A DNA stretch of 64,000 nucleotides from the NCBI GenBank assembly GCA_001801995.1, contig MGZB01000015.1, positions 23,383-87,382 on the forward strand, written 5' to 3'. The translations under genes were made by a program, and so were the position numbers. This document shows, one piece after another, positions 8,625 through 17,015 of the stretch. Every line of letters starts with the position of its first letter. Within the stretch, counting starts at the first letter, position 1. Source of the stretch: Gammaproteobacteria bacterium RIFOXYD12_FULL_61_37. GTDB taxonomy: Bacteria; Pseudomonadota; Gammaproteobacteria; Chromatiales; Chromatiaceae. The notes beneath the pieces were generated by a model. The model saw only the letters and a program-made list of their open reading frames with translations. It was not told where the DNA came from and did no database searches.

Positions 8625-9143
8625 TCACGGCAGGGCCAAGGGCCAGTGGTTGATGATCCGGTAATAGGGGGGATCTTGGGCTGGTTGCGAGACATAGAGA
8701 CAGAAGCGGTCCAGGTTCCATTCGACCGGCTTGCCCGGACCTTCGGCGGCGACGGGCTGAGATTTGCGGGACAGGGTAACGTGCGGCTTGTACTCCTGTT
8801 GATCGGAGATGAAACCGCAGGCTTCCAACCCCTTTTCCAGGGACCTCACCAACTGAAACAGGGGTTCAGGCGTGACCGATGGCCTTAGAAAAAGTATCCC
8901 CGAGCGGGGCCAGAAACCAAAGCGATCAAGCGTCATGGAAAAAGGGGGGACCTGGACCCGGCTCGCCACCTCCAGCACCGGGTCCAGCCGCCCCTCCACC
9001 TGCCCCAGAAAGAGCAAGGTCATGTGCAGATCCTCCGGGTGCGGCGGCCTGCCCTTGAAATCGGGTTGGGAACGGGCAGCGCGGTCGAGGGCGTTTCTCA
9101 CCTTCTCGTCCGGCTTCAGACCGAAGAAGAGACGGCGGCTCAT
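8625..9143 (-). CDS. thpR: RNA 2',3'-cyclic phosphodiesterase (2H family)
   Basis: 172 aa member of the 2H phosphoesterase superfamily (formerly 2'-5' RNA ligase LigT). Both catalytic HxT motifs are present: HMTLLFLG near residue 40 and HVTLSRK near residue 124. The N-terminus RLFFGLKPDE is typical. The start overlaps the pncC stop (ATGA), so it is translationally coupled to the upstream gene. It hydrolyses RNA 2',3'-cyclic phosphates in characterised relatives; the physiological role in bacteria is not well defined. Confidence 0.92.
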   Translation of the reverse strand: MSRRLFFGLKPDEKVRNALDRAARSQPDFKGRPPHPEDLHMTLLFLGQVEGRLDPVLEVASRVQVPPFSMTLDRFGFWPRSGILFLRPSVTPEPLFQLVRSLEKGLEACGFISDQQEYKPHVTLSRKSQPVAAEGPGKPVEWNLDRFCLYVSQPAQDPPYYRIINHWPLALP

Positions 9144-9646
9144 GGGGCTTCCACCGGCAAGAGATCGAACAGGCCCTGCAAGGCCGCCACTACCGCCTGG
9201 GCACGGATCGATTCCCTATCCCCGCTGAATTGTTCCCGCCGGGCCGTCAACCGGCCGTTCCGGTCGGCCCAGGCCAGCCAGACCGTCCCCACCGGCTTCT
9301 CCGGACTGCCGCCCGAGGGGCCGGCGATGCCGCTGACGGCAACGGAAAGGTCCGCGCGGCAGTGGTTCAACACGCCGGAGGCCATGGCCAGAACCGTCTC
9401 CTCACTGACGGCGCCCCGCGCCCGGATGATTTCCCCGTCCACCCCCAGCATCTCCTGCTTCGCCTCGTTGGAATAGGTCACATAGCCCCGGTCGAACCAG
9501 GCGCTGCTGCCGGACAGATCGGTAAGGACCTTGGCGATCCAGCCGCCGGTACAGGACTCGGCCACGGCCAGCCGCTTTCCCCGGCGGGCCAGTTCCTGGC
9601 CCAGGCGTAGCGGCAAGAGGGTCATCAATTCGTTCAAATCCGGCTC
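9140..9646 (-). CDS. pncC: Nicotinamide-nucleotide amidase, CinA C-terminal family
   Basis: 168 aa from ATG 9,646, matching stand-alone CinA-C/PncC proteins, which deamidate NMN to nicotinic acid mononucleotide in NAD recycling. Hallmarks are AVAESCTGGWIAKVLTD with the catalytic serine, WFDRGYVTYSNEAK, and SGIAGPSGGSPEKPVGTV. An in-frame ATG at 9,685 and TTG at 9,691 overlap the scpB stop and are alternative starts. It lies just upstream of thpR and recA, the usual cinA-recA neighbourhood. Confidence 0.9.
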   Translation of the reverse strand, partial: EPDLNELMTLLPLRLGQELARRGKRLAVAESCTGGWIAKVLTDLSGSSAWFDRGYVTYSNEAKQEMLGVDGEIIRARGAVSEETVLAMASGVLNHCRADLSVAVSGIAGPSGGSPEKPVGTVWLAWADRNGRLTARREQFSGDRESIRAQAVVAALQGLFDLLPVEAP

Positions 9647-9687
9647 CATGGCCGAAGTATCCACCCAAGCGGTTGCCGTTTCCATCC

Positions 9688-10299
9688 TCAAGGCAACGTC
9701 ACCTCGACCTGAGTTTCCTTGACGAGCTCGGGCAGCCCCGATTCATCCAGGTCCAGCTCGCGGTTGATGGATTCCAGGTCGCGGATCTCGGCCAGGGTGG
9801 GCAGGGCGTCCAGGCTGGAGAGGTTGAAGTGGTCGAGGAAGCGGCGGGAGGTGGCGAGGAGCGCGGGGCGGCCGGGCACGTCGCGGTGGCCGACGGTGCG
9901 GACCCATTCCCGGTCGGTGAGGGTCTTGATGATGTTGGAGCTGACGGCGACGCCGCGGATCTCTTCGATCTCGCCGCGGGTGATGGGCTGGCGGTAGGCG
10001 ATGATGGCCAGGGTTTCGAGCAGGGCACGCGAATAACGCGGGGGTTTCTCCTCCCAGAGGCGGGAGACCTGTTGCGCAAAGCCCTCGCGCACCTGGATGC
10101 GGAAACCGCCGGCGGTCTCGGCCAGTTCGATGGCGCGCCCCTCGTAGTCGCGGCGCAGCTCGTCCAGGGCCTCGCGCAGTTGCGTCCGGTCGGGGCGTTC
10201 AATACCGTCGAACAGTTCCAGCATCTCGTCCAGGGGAACGGCCCGGCCGGCGGCCATCAAGAGGGCTTCGAGGATCAGTTTCAGGTTGTGTTCAAGCAT
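9688..10299 (-). CDS. scpB: Segregation and condensation protein B
   Basis: 203 aa, winged-helix partner of ScpA in the SMC condensin complex that compacts and segregates the chromosome. Signature segments are LILEALLMAAGRAV, YSRALLETLAIIAYRQPITRGEIEEIRG, and GHRDVPGRPALLAT. ATG 10,299 is chosen because it overlaps the 3' end of scpA by eight bases. The longer frame reads into scpA. The smc gene is not in the window. Confidence 0.95.
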   Translation of the reverse strand: MLEHNLKLILEALLMAAGRAVPLDEMLELFDGIERPDRTQLREALDELRRDYEGRAIELAETAGGFRIQVREGFAQQVSRLWEEKPPRYSRALLETLAIIAYRQPITRGEIEEIRGVAVSSNIIKTLTDREWVRTVGHRDVPGRPALLATSRRFLDHFNLSSLDALPTLAEIRDLESINRELDLDESGLPELVKETQVEVTLP

Positions 10300-11137
10300 T
10301 CTCCGGCACCTCTTCGAAAACCCCCGCTTCCCCCTCGATGCCCCGCACATGGATGGGGCCGAAGTCGTCGGCCTGCACCAGTTCCAGCAGGCTCTGCTTC
10401 AGCAGCTCCAGCAGGGCCATGAAGGTGACGACCACGCCCATGCGGCCCTCTTCCAGGTCGAACAATTGGGCGAACTCGACGAAGCCCCGGTCCATGACCC
10501 GCTCCAGCACCAGGGACATGCGCTCGCGCAGGGAGAGGGGTTCCTTCTCCACCTGGTGGTGGCTGTACATATCGACCCGGCGCAGCACACCGGCGAAGGC
10601 GAGCATCAGCTCATCCAGACTTACCTCGGGGTCGCGCCGCCGAGTCTCGGTGGCCGGGGCCTCGGCGGCAACCAGATAGAGGTCGCGGCCGACCCTGGGC
10701 AGGGCATCCAGATCCGCCGCCGCCTGTTTGTAGCGTTCGTATTCTTGCAGGCGCCGGATCAGCTCGGCGCGGGGGTCTTCCTCCTCTTCGCCCTCTTCGA
10801 GGGGGGGACGGGGCAGCAGCATGCGTGACTTGATCTCCGCCAGCATGGCGGCCATGACCAGGTATTCCGCCGCCAGTTCCAGGTTCATCTCCCGCATCAG
10901 CTCCACATACCGGATGTACTGGACCGTCACATCGGCGATGGGGATGTCGAGGATATCCAGGTTCTGGCGCTTGATGAGATACAGCAGCAGGTCGAGCGGT
11001 CCCTCGAAGGTGTCGAGGAAGACCTCCAGGGCATCGGGCGGGATGTAGAGGTCCTTGGGCACCGTAACCCAGGGGACGCCCTGCACCAGGGCGAAGGGCA
11101 TCTCCTCTTGGGTGGGCTGGTGGTGTTCTTCGGTCAT
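10292..11137 (-). CDS. scpA: Segregation and condensation protein A
   Basis: 281 aa kleisin subunit bridging the SMC heads. The family signature FLDTFEGPLDLLLYLIKRQNLDILDIPIADVT is cut here for brevity and lies near residues 40-72. NLELAAEYLVMAAMLAEIKSRMLLP follows near residue 85. The acidic linker EEGEEEEDPRAEL separates the N- and C-terminal SMC-binding regions. It is the first gene of an scpA-scpB pair that overlaps by eight bases. A palindromic repeat (family C) separates it from trpS. Confidence 0.95.
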   Translation of the reverse strand: MTEEHHQPTQEEMPFALVQGVPWVTVPKDLYIPPDALEVFLDTFEGPLDLLLYLIKRQNLDILDIPIADVTVQYIRYVELMREMNLELAAEYLVMAAMLAEIKSRMLLPRPPLEEGEEEEDPRAELIRRLQEYERYKQAAADLDALPRVGRDLYLVAAEAPATETRRRDPEVSLDELMLAFAGVLRRVDMYSHHQVEKEPLSLRERMSLVLERVMDRGFVEFAQLFDLEEGRMGVVVTFMALLELLKQSLLELVQADDFGPIHVRGIEGEAGVFEEVPENA

Positions 11138-11170
11138 TGGGAGGGGCTTGAGACTGGAGGTAGTAAAAAT

Positions 11171-11271
11171 TTGTAGGTTGGGTTAGGCGCGCAAACCCAA
11201 TGGCGTTGAATTACCCGGTGGGCTGGCTGCGCGCCGTAACCCAACATTCGGCGCCGCGTGTTGGGTTACGA
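11171..11271. repeat. Inverted repeat family C, copy 1
   Basis: Begins GTAGGTTGGGTTAGGCGCGC and ends with two partly overlapping TAACCCAAC arms around GCGCGCCGTAACCC. A second, simpler copy lies at 36,111-36,187. It occupies the intergenic space between trpS and scpA and has no ORF. Confidence 0.7.
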
Positions 11272-11287
11272 TTCTCCAGCCTCAAGC

Positions 11288-12496
11288 CTAATACCCCAAC
11301 GACATGACGCGCCGGACCTCGGCCATGGTCTCCCGCGCGGTGACGCGGGCGGCCTCGCAGCCCTCGGCGATGACCTTGCGCACCAGGTCCGGCTGGGCCT
11401 CGTACTCGGCGGCGCGTTCCTGGATGGGTTTCAGCTCTTGCAGCACGGCGTCGATCACCGGGCGCTTGCACTCGATGCAGCCGATGCCGGCGGACTTGCA
11501 GCCCTCCTGCGCCCAGGCCTTGACCTGATCGTTGGAGTAGACCTCGTGGAACTGCCAGACGGGGCAGCGGGCGGGGTCGCCGGGATCGGTGCGGCGCACC
11601 CGGTTGGTATCGGTGGGCATGGTGCGCAGCTTGCGTTCGATCTCCGCCGGCGTCTCGCGCAGGGAGAGGCAGTTGTTATAGGACTTGGACATCTTCTGCC
11701 CGTCCAGGCCCGGCATCTTGGACGCCTTGGTCAGCAGGGGGCGGGGTTCGGGCAGGATGATCAGGCCGCCCCCCTCCAGATAGCCGAACAGCCGCTCGCG
11801 GTCTGTCAGTGCCAGGTTCTGCTGGCCTTCAAGCAGGGCGCGGGCCGCCGCCAGTGCCTCCAGGTCGCCCTGTTCCTGATAGCCCTTGCGGTAACCCTCA
11901 TAGAGCTTGGCGTTCTTCTTGCCCATCTTGTTCATGGCCTCCGCCGCCTTCTCCTCGAAGCCGGTCTCGCGGCCGTAAAGATGATTGAAGCGGCGGGCCA
12001 CCTCGCGGGTCAGCTCCACATGGGCGACCTGGTCCTCGCCCACCGGCACCAGACCGGCCTTGTAGATGAGGATGTCGGCGCTCTGCAACAGGGGGTAGCC
12101 GAGGAAGCCATAGGTGGAGAGGTCCCGCTCCTTCAGCTTCTCCTGCTGGTCCTTGTAGCTGGGCACCCGCTCCAGCCAGCCCAGGGGCGTAATCATGGAC
12201 AACAGCAGGTGGAATTCGGCGTGTTCCGGCACCTGGGACTGGATGAAGACCTTGGCGGCGGCCGGATCGACCCCCGCCGCCAGCCAGTCGATCACCATCT
12301 CATGGACCGACTGGGGGATGAGGGAGGGATCTTCATAATGGGTGGTCAGGGCGTGCCAATCGGCGACGAAGAAAAAGCAGTCGTATTCGTGCTGGAGTGC
12401 AACCCAATTCTTCAACACCCCATGATAGTGACCCAGGTGAAGACGCCCGGTGGGGCGCATGCCGGAGAGGACGCGGGCGTTGGCGGCGGATGACAA
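11288..12496 (-). CDS. trpS: Tryptophanyl-tRNA synthetase
   Basis: Class I aminoacyl-tRNA synthetase that charges tRNA-Trp. The HIGH-type motif is GMRPTGRLHLGHYHG and the KMSKS loop is QKMSKSYNN. The start is taken as TTG 12,496 (LSSAANARVLSG). It is preceded by GAGGAG six bases upstream, and there is no better ATG before the HIGH motif. This gives about 402 aa, longer than E. coli TrpS (334) because of an insert containing PEPRPLLTKASKMPG and a Lys/Ala-rich segment, as in a subgroup of proteobacterial enzymes. The start lies 15 bp from the stop of the upstream site-2 protease gene. Confidence 0.95.
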   Translation of the reverse strand: MSSAANARVLSGMRPTGRLHLGHYHGVLKNWVALQHEYDCFFFVADWHALTTHYEDPSLIPQSVHEMVIDWLAAGVDPAAAKVFIQSQVPEHAEFHLLLSMITPLGWLERVPSYKDQQEKLKERDLSTYGFLGYPLLQSADILIYKAGLVPVGEDQVAHVELTREVARRFNHLYGRETGFEEKAAEAMNKMGKKNAKLYEGYRKGYQEQGDLEALAAARALLEGQQNLALTDRERLFGYLEGGGLIILPEPRPLLTKASKMPGLDGQKMSKSYNNCLSLRETPAEIERKLRTMPTDTNRVRRTDPGDPARCPVWQFHEVYSNDQVKAWAQEGCKSAGIGCIECKRPVIDAVLQELKPIQERAAEYEAQPDLVRKVIAEGCEAARVTARETMAEVRRVMSLGY

Positions 12497-12510
12497 AGTG
12501 GACTCCTCGT

Positions 12511-13173
12511 TCAAAACAGGGTTTGCAGCAGGGCGGCAACCAGTTGCTGGCTGCCGTCGATAAAGGGGCCGACCAGGCGCCAGAGGACGCCGGTCACCAG
12601 CAACAGAATCAGGACCATCATCCCGTAAGGCTCGATGCCGGCCACCCGGTAGGCGATGCGGGGAGGCAGCAGGGAGACCAGGACCCGCCCGCCGTCCAGG
12701 GGCGGCAGGGGGAAGAGGTTGAGCACCATGAGCACAGCGTTGATCATCAGGCCGAAACCGCCCATGTAGATCAGGGGCATGGAGACCCAATCCATCCCCA
12801 GATCGTGGAGATGGATGGCCAGGCGGGCAGTCAGGCCCCAGATCAGCATCATCAGCAGATTGGCGCCGGGGCCGGCCAGGGCCACCAGGGCAGTGTCCCG
12901 GCGCGGGTTGCCCAGACGAGACCAGTTCACCGGCACCGGCTTGGCCCAGCCGAAGACGAAACCGGTGGTGAAATACATGAACAGAGGCAACAGCACCGTG
13001 CCGATGGGGTCGATGTGGCGCAGGGGGTTGATGCTGACCCGGCCCAGCATCAGGGCGGTGTTGTCCCCCAGCCGGGCCGCAGCCCAGCCGTGGGCCGCCT
13101 CGTGCAATGTGATGGCGAACAGCAGCGGCAGGGCCATGATGCTGGCTTGTTGCAGCAGGTTCAGGTCGTTCAT
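12511..13173 (-). CDS. Site-2 protease family (M50) membrane metalloprotease
   Basis: 220 aa polytopic protein. The zinc motif is HEAAH in LFAITLHEAAHGWAAARLG, and the second catalytic region is NLFPLPPLDGGRVL (LDG motif). Several hydrophobic helices surround them, fitting intramembrane proteases of the YwhC type. Substrates are unknown. It lies upstream of trpS on the same strand and may be co-transcribed. The upstream side is entirely repeat A copy 2, which starts one base before its ATG, so any promoter must lie within or beyond that element. Confidence 0.88.
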   Translation of the reverse strand: MNDLNLLQQASIMALPLLFAITLHEAAHGWAAARLGDNTALMLGRVSINPLRHIDPIGTVLLPLFMYFTTGFVFGWAKPVPVNWSRLGNPRRDTALVALAGPGANLLMMLIWGLTARLAIHLHDLGMDWVSMPLIYMGGFGLMINAVLMVLNLFPLPPLDGGRVLVSLLPPRIAYRVAGIEPYGMMVLILLLVTGVLWRLVGPFIDGSQQLVAALLQTLF

Positions 13174-13472
13174 CCTAGAAACCTCTTTTCAACCGCAAAG
13201 GACGCAAAGAACGCTAAGGAAATCCATCCGATGCATTTGTTCGGCGCATCCCTGCGCCTCACCCCTCCGGGGCTGGCGCGAAAATCCGCTCCCGACGGTT
13301 TTTTGTTCGGCGCATCCCTGCGCCTCACCCCTCCGGGGCTGGCGCGAAAATCCGCTCCCGACGGTTTTTTGTCTGTGCCCCCACCTTCCCGGTCAGGGGC
13401 GGAACCTAGACAAGCCAATGAATTCCTTCGCGTTCCTTCGCGTTCTTTGCGGTTAAATGAGGGAATTAGGTT
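13174..13472. repeat. MITE-like repeat family A, copy 2, with 66-bp tandem duplication
   Basis: About 300 bp bounded by TTTCAACCGCAAAGGACGC and GTTCTTTGCGGTTAAAT arms. Inside, a 66-bp unit beginning TTCGGCGCATCCCTGCGCCT is present twice in direct tandem at 13,240-13,305 and 13,306-13,371. Copies 1 and 3 carry no duplication. It fills the whole gap between the M50 protease start and the YciO stop. Confidence 0.88.
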
Positions 13473-14107
13473 CACGAGGCTTGCTCCAGAAAGACCACGT
13501 CGCCCTTGCCCTGGCGCGCCACGATGGGGGCTTGGTCCTCGTCCTCGATGTCGATCACCGTGGTGGGTTCCAGGCCGCAGTAGCCGCCGTCGATGATCAG
13601 ATCGACCGCGTGGCTCAGCAGGTCCTTCATGTCATAGGGATCGGACAGGGGATACTCGTCCCCCGGCAGGATCAGGGTGGAACTCATGATCGGCTCGTTC
13701 AGCTCCGCCAGCAGGGCCTGGGCGATGCGGTTGTCGGGGACGCGGATGCCGATGGTCTTGCGCTTGACGTGCATCAGCCGCTTGGGCACCTGCTTGGTCG
13801 CCTGGCAGATGAAGGTATAGGGGCCGGGCGTCAGGCTCTTCAAGAGGCGGAACTGGGGGTTGCTGATCTTGGCGTAGGTCGTGATCTCCGAGAGGTCCCG
13901 GCACACCAGGGTGAAGTGGTGCTTGTCATCCACCCGGCGGATGCGGCGGATGCGCTCCATGGCCTCTTTGTTGCCGATCTGGCAGCCCAGGGCATAGCTG
14001 GAGTCGGTGGGATAGATCAGCAACCCGCCGCCCGCAAGGACCTCGACCGCCTGCCGGATCAGGCGCTGCTGGGGGTGCTCCGGGTGGATCTGGAAGAATT
14101 GGGCCAT
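13472..14107 (-). CDS. yciO: YciO/Sua5-family protein
   Basis: 211 aa with the SUA5/YciO/YrdC fold: GGGLLIYPTDSSYALGCQIG at the N-terminus, KHHFTLVCRDLSEI, and a KRKTIGIRVPDN segment. YciO is a paralogue of the threonylcarbamoyl-AMP synthase TsaC used for tRNA t6A. Its own cellular role is unsettled. It sits just downstream of the PHP phosphoesterase gene, the same neighbourhood as E. coli yciV-yciO, which supports the YciO assignment over TsaC. Confidence 0.9.
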   Translation of the reverse strand: MAQFFQIHPEHPQQRLIRQAVEVLAGGGLLIYPTDSSYALGCQIGNKEAMERIRRIRRVDDKHHFTLVCRDLSEITTYAKISNPQFRLLKSLTPGPYTFICQATKQVPKRLMHVKRKTIGIRVPDNRIAQALLAELNEPIMSSTLILPGDEYPLSDPYDMKDLLSHAVDLIIDGGYCGLEPTTVIDIEDEDQAPIVARQGKGDVVFLEQAS

Positions 14108-14131
14108 GGGAAGGGGTCTTGTTATTGATCG

Positions 14132-14980
14132 TCAAGCCGCGCGGCGATCCGGCCAGTCGTGCCAGATCGGGGTGCAGCTTGCCGGCAGACTGGGCAGATG
14201 CCCCAGTTCGATGCGGAAATTGTTCGGGCCATGATAATCGGAACCGGCCGAGGCGAGAAATTTCATGTCGGCGGCAAGCCGGGCCATGACCTGATAATCG
14301 TCCAGGCTGTGGCTGCCGGAGACCACCTCGATCCCGGTCCCGCCCAGCTCTCTGAACTCACCGAGCATACTGCGCAACTTGGTTGCGGTCATATCGTAGC
14401 GGGCGGGATGGGCCACCACCGCCTGACCGCCCGCGTCCAGAATCCAGCCCACCGCCTCCGCCAGGCTGGCCCAGTCGCCGGGCACATGGCCGGGCTTGTT
14501 CCTGACCAGGTAGCGCTTGAAGACATCCTGGACGTTCTTCGCCCGGCCCGTCTCCGCCAGGAAGTGGGCGAAATGGGTGCGGCTGACCAGCCCGTCGCCC
14601 GCGAAGCGGCGCGCGCCCTCCAGCGCCCCCGGAATACCAGCCTTGTGCAGCCGGTCGCCGATCTCCTCCGCGCGCCTGTCGCGGTAATCGCGCAGCCCCC
14701 GCAGGCCTGCCAACAGACCGGGATGATCCGGGTCGATACCGAGGCCGACGATGTGAACCGTACACCTGTTCCAAGTCACCGAAATCTCGATGCCGTTGAT
14801 CAGAGCAATACCGGCACCGACAGCCGCCCTGGCGGCCTCGGCCAGCCCCTCGACCGTATCGTGATCGGTCAGGGCCAGGGCGGCGACACCCGCCGCCGCA
14901 GCCTTACGCACCAGCTCGCCGGGCGTCAGCGAACCGTCGGAAGCGGTCGAATGGGTATGCAAGTCGTGGCAAGATCTCAT
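14132..14980 (-). CDS. rnm: PHP-domain phosphoesterase (RNase AM / YciV type)
   Basis: 282 aa. The polymerase/histidinol-phosphatase signature is CHDLHTHSTASDGSLTPGEL, followed by ALTDHDTVEGL and VVAHPARYD, with a late GSDYHG metal site. The E. coli orthologue YciV (RNase AM) trims 5' ends of rRNAs and hydrolyses 3',5'-nucleotide bisphosphates. ATG 14,980 is used because it places the first DLHTH at the N-terminus as in the family. The gene is divergent from the methyltransferase to the right, with yciO downstream. Confidence 0.9.
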   Translation of the reverse strand: MRSCHDLHTHSTASDGSLTPGELVRKAAAAGVAALALTDHDTVEGLAEAARAAVGAGIALINGIEISVTWNRCTVHIVGLGIDPDHPGLLAGLRGLRDYRDRRAEEIGDRLHKAGIPGALEGARRFAGDGLVSRTHFAHFLAETGRAKNVQDVFKRYLVRNKPGHVPGDWASLAEAVGWILDAGGQAVVAHPARYDMTATKLRSMLGEFRELGGTGIEVVSGSHSLDDYQVMARLAADMKFLASAGSDYHGPNNFRIELGHLPSLPASCTPIWHDWPDRRAA

Positions 14981-15032
14981 GAATGAATTGTACCCTATGG
15001 AGCAAGAATTATTCCCGGAGGGGAAAAGGCCC

Positions 15033-15944
15033 ATGAAAAGACTGTTGCGGAAGCTGATCGCCCTGGCCGTCTCCCGGCTCCCCAAGGGGCTGCTGATCGA
15101 CATCGAGTTCTTCGAGCTGTTCCAGCGCCGGGGCTGGCATGTGGTGCCGAATCACTTCTACGACCCCATCCCCGACACCTCGCAACTGCCCGACCGTCTT
15201 TGGGAACGGCCGTCCGAGATGATCGGCATCGACCAGAACATCGAGGCCCAGGCCGCCTTGCTGGAGGAGATCGCGGGGAGCGGGCTCAAGGAATATGCCG
15301 CTCTCGGCGCGGAAACCACCGCATCCGCCTTCGCGGGCATCGACGGGGCCATGCTCTATTCCCTGGTCCGCAGGCTGAAACCCCGGCGCATGATCGAGAT
15401 CGGCTCCGGCGCCTCGACCCTGCTCACCCTCCGGGCAATGGAGCTCAATCGTGCGGAGGACCCCGCAGCCCAGGGCGAGTTCACCGCCATCGAACCCTAC
15501 CCCAGCGAGACCGTCCGCAAGGCCCTGCGGGGGAAGGGGACCCTGATCGAGGAGAAGGTGGAAAACCTCCCCCTGGCCCTCTTCGAGGCCCTCGGCGAGA
15601 ACGACATCCTCTTCATCGATTCCAGCCACAGCGTCAAGATCGGCAGCGATGTCCACTACGAAATACTGGAGATCCTTCCCCGCCTAAAAAAAGGCGTCCA
15701 CATCCATATCCACGACATCTTCCTGCCCTACCACTACCCCAAGGACTGGGTAAAGGGGCGCAAGATCTTCTGGACCGAGCAATACCTGCTCCAGGCCTTC
15801 CTCGCCTGCAACCGGGATTTCGAAATCCTCTGGTCGCCGGGCAGCCTGTGGCAACGGATGCCCGAACGGCTCGCCGCCCATTTCCCCGGCTATGACCACG
15901 AACGGCAACCGGCGGGGAGTTTTTGGATGCGGCGCTGCCGGTGA
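15033..15944 (+). CDS. Class I SAM-dependent methyltransferase
   Basis: 303 aa from ATG 15,033, which has GGAGGGG about ten bases upstream; ATG 14,979 is a weaker alternative. SAM-binding motif I is MIEIGSGASTLLTLRA. FIDSSHSVKIGSDVHYE and GVHIHIHDIFLPYHYP match the Methyltransf_24 group, often found in surface-polysaccharide or rhamnose methylation genes. The substrate is unknown. It is followed 7 bp later by murB, so the two may be co-transcribed. Confidence 0.82.
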   Translation: MKRLLRKLIALAVSRLPKGLLIDIEFFELFQRRGWHVVPNHFYDPIPDTSQLPDRLWERPSEMIGIDQNIEAQAALLEEIAGSGLKEYAALGAETTASAFAGIDGAMLYSLVRRLKPRRMIEIGSGASTLLTLRAMELNRAEDPAAQGEFTAIEPYPSETVRKALRGKGTLIEEKVENLPLALFEALGENDILFIDSSHSVKIGSDVHYEILEILPRLKKGVHIHIHDIFLPYHYPKDWVKGRKIFWTEQYLLQAFLACNRDFEILWSPGSLWQRMPERLAAHFPGYDHERQPAGSFWMRRCR

Positions 15945-15951
15945 CGCGACC

Positions 15952-16968
15952 ATGAACATCCAAGAAAACCACGACCTAAAATCCCTCAACAGCTTCGGCC
16001 TGCCTGCCAGGGCGCGTTATTTCTGTACCCTCGACGATCTGGGCCATACAGTGCGATTAAGGGATTGGCAGGCCCAACACCCGGAATTGCCCCTGCTGTT
16101 CCTCGGGGGCGGCAGCAATCTGCTGTTCGTCGGCGACTTTCCGGGGCTGGTGGTGCAGGTGCGGCTGGAATCGCTGGAGATCCTGGAAGGGGACTCGAAC
16201 TACAACTACATCCGCGCCGGGGCGGGCAACAACTGGCACCGGTTCGTGCGCTGGACAATCGATCAGGGGTTCGCCGGTCTGGAGAACCTCTCCCTGATAC
16301 CCGGTACGGTTGGTGCCGCGCCCATGCAGAACATCGGTGCCTATGGGGTGGAGCTGAAGGACTGCCTGCAATCAGTACGGGCCGTGGATTGGCGCAATGG
16401 CGAGGTCCGCGACTTCAGCCGCGAAGACTGCCGCTTCGGTTACCGGGATAGTTCTTTCAAGTCGGTGGAGCCGGACCGCTGGCTCATCCTCTCCGTCACC
16501 TTCGCCCTGCCGCGCGAGCCGCGCTGGAAGACCGATTACGCCGACCTGCGGGAGCTGCTGGAGGGCAAGGCGCTGAACGCCCGCGTCATCAGCGAGGCGG
16601 TGATCGCCCTGCGCCGGAGCAAGCTCCCCGATCCGGCCCAGATCGGCAACGCGGGCAGCTTTTTCAAGAATCCAATGGTCAGCGCCGAGCAGTGGCAAAC
16701 ACTGAAGGCGGCCAATCCCGCGATGCCTGGCTGGCCCCAGCCCGATGGCGGCGTCAAGACCTCCGCGGGCTGGCTCATCGATCAGTGCGGCTGGAAGGGG
16801 AGACGCGAAGGTGATGCAGGCACCTATTCCAAGCATGCCCTGGTCCTGGTGAATCACGGCAACGCCACCGGGGCCGAGGTTTGGCGCTTCGCCCAGGGAA
16901 TCATCGCCTCCGTCCAGGAACGGTTCGGCATCCGCCTGGAGCCGGAACCCAGGGTGATCGGCGGCTGA
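15952..16968 (+). CDS. murB: UDP-N-acetylenolpyruvoylglucosamine reductase
   Basis: 338 aa, E. coli-type (class I) MurB that reduces UDP-GlcNAc-enolpyruvate to UDP-MurNAc with NADPH via FAD. Features are SLNSFGLPARA at the start, LFLGGGSNLLF (FAD pyrophosphate loop), LIPGTVGAAPMQNIGAYGVE, RDSSFKS, and NAGSFFKNP with the catalytic serine. The tail holds DQCGWKGRREGDAG, and the protein ends EPEPRVIGG. ATG 15,952 is preferred over the longer frame starting inside the upstream gene. Confidence 0.97.
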   Translation: MNIQENHDLKSLNSFGLPARARYFCTLDDLGHTVRLRDWQAQHPELPLLFLGGGSNLLFVGDFPGLVVQVRLESLEILEGDSNYNYIRAGAGNNWHRFVRWTIDQGFAGLENLSLIPGTVGAAPMQNIGAYGVELKDCLQSVRAVDWRNGEVRDFSREDCRFGYRDSSFKSVEPDRWLILSVTFALPREPRWKTDYADLRELLEGKALNARVISEAVIALRRSKLPDPAQIGNAGSFFKNPMVSAEQWQTLKAANPAMPGWPQPDGGVKTSAGWLIDQCGWKGRREGDAGTYSKHALVLVNHGNATGAEVWRFAQGIIASVQERFGIRLEPEPRVIGG

Positions 16969-17015
16969 TTGGCTATGCTGATAGAGCGTGTTTCTTGAGA
17001 GAGATCCCTGAGCAG

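Noticed and set aside
11258..12493. 411-aa plus-strand ORF opposite trpS
   Set aside because: Leu/Gly/Gln/Ala-rich antisense frame of trpS with no motifs.
13240..13371. Possible CRISPR array
   Set aside because: Only two adjacent 66-bp units with no spacers; it is a tandem duplication inside a MITE-like repeat.
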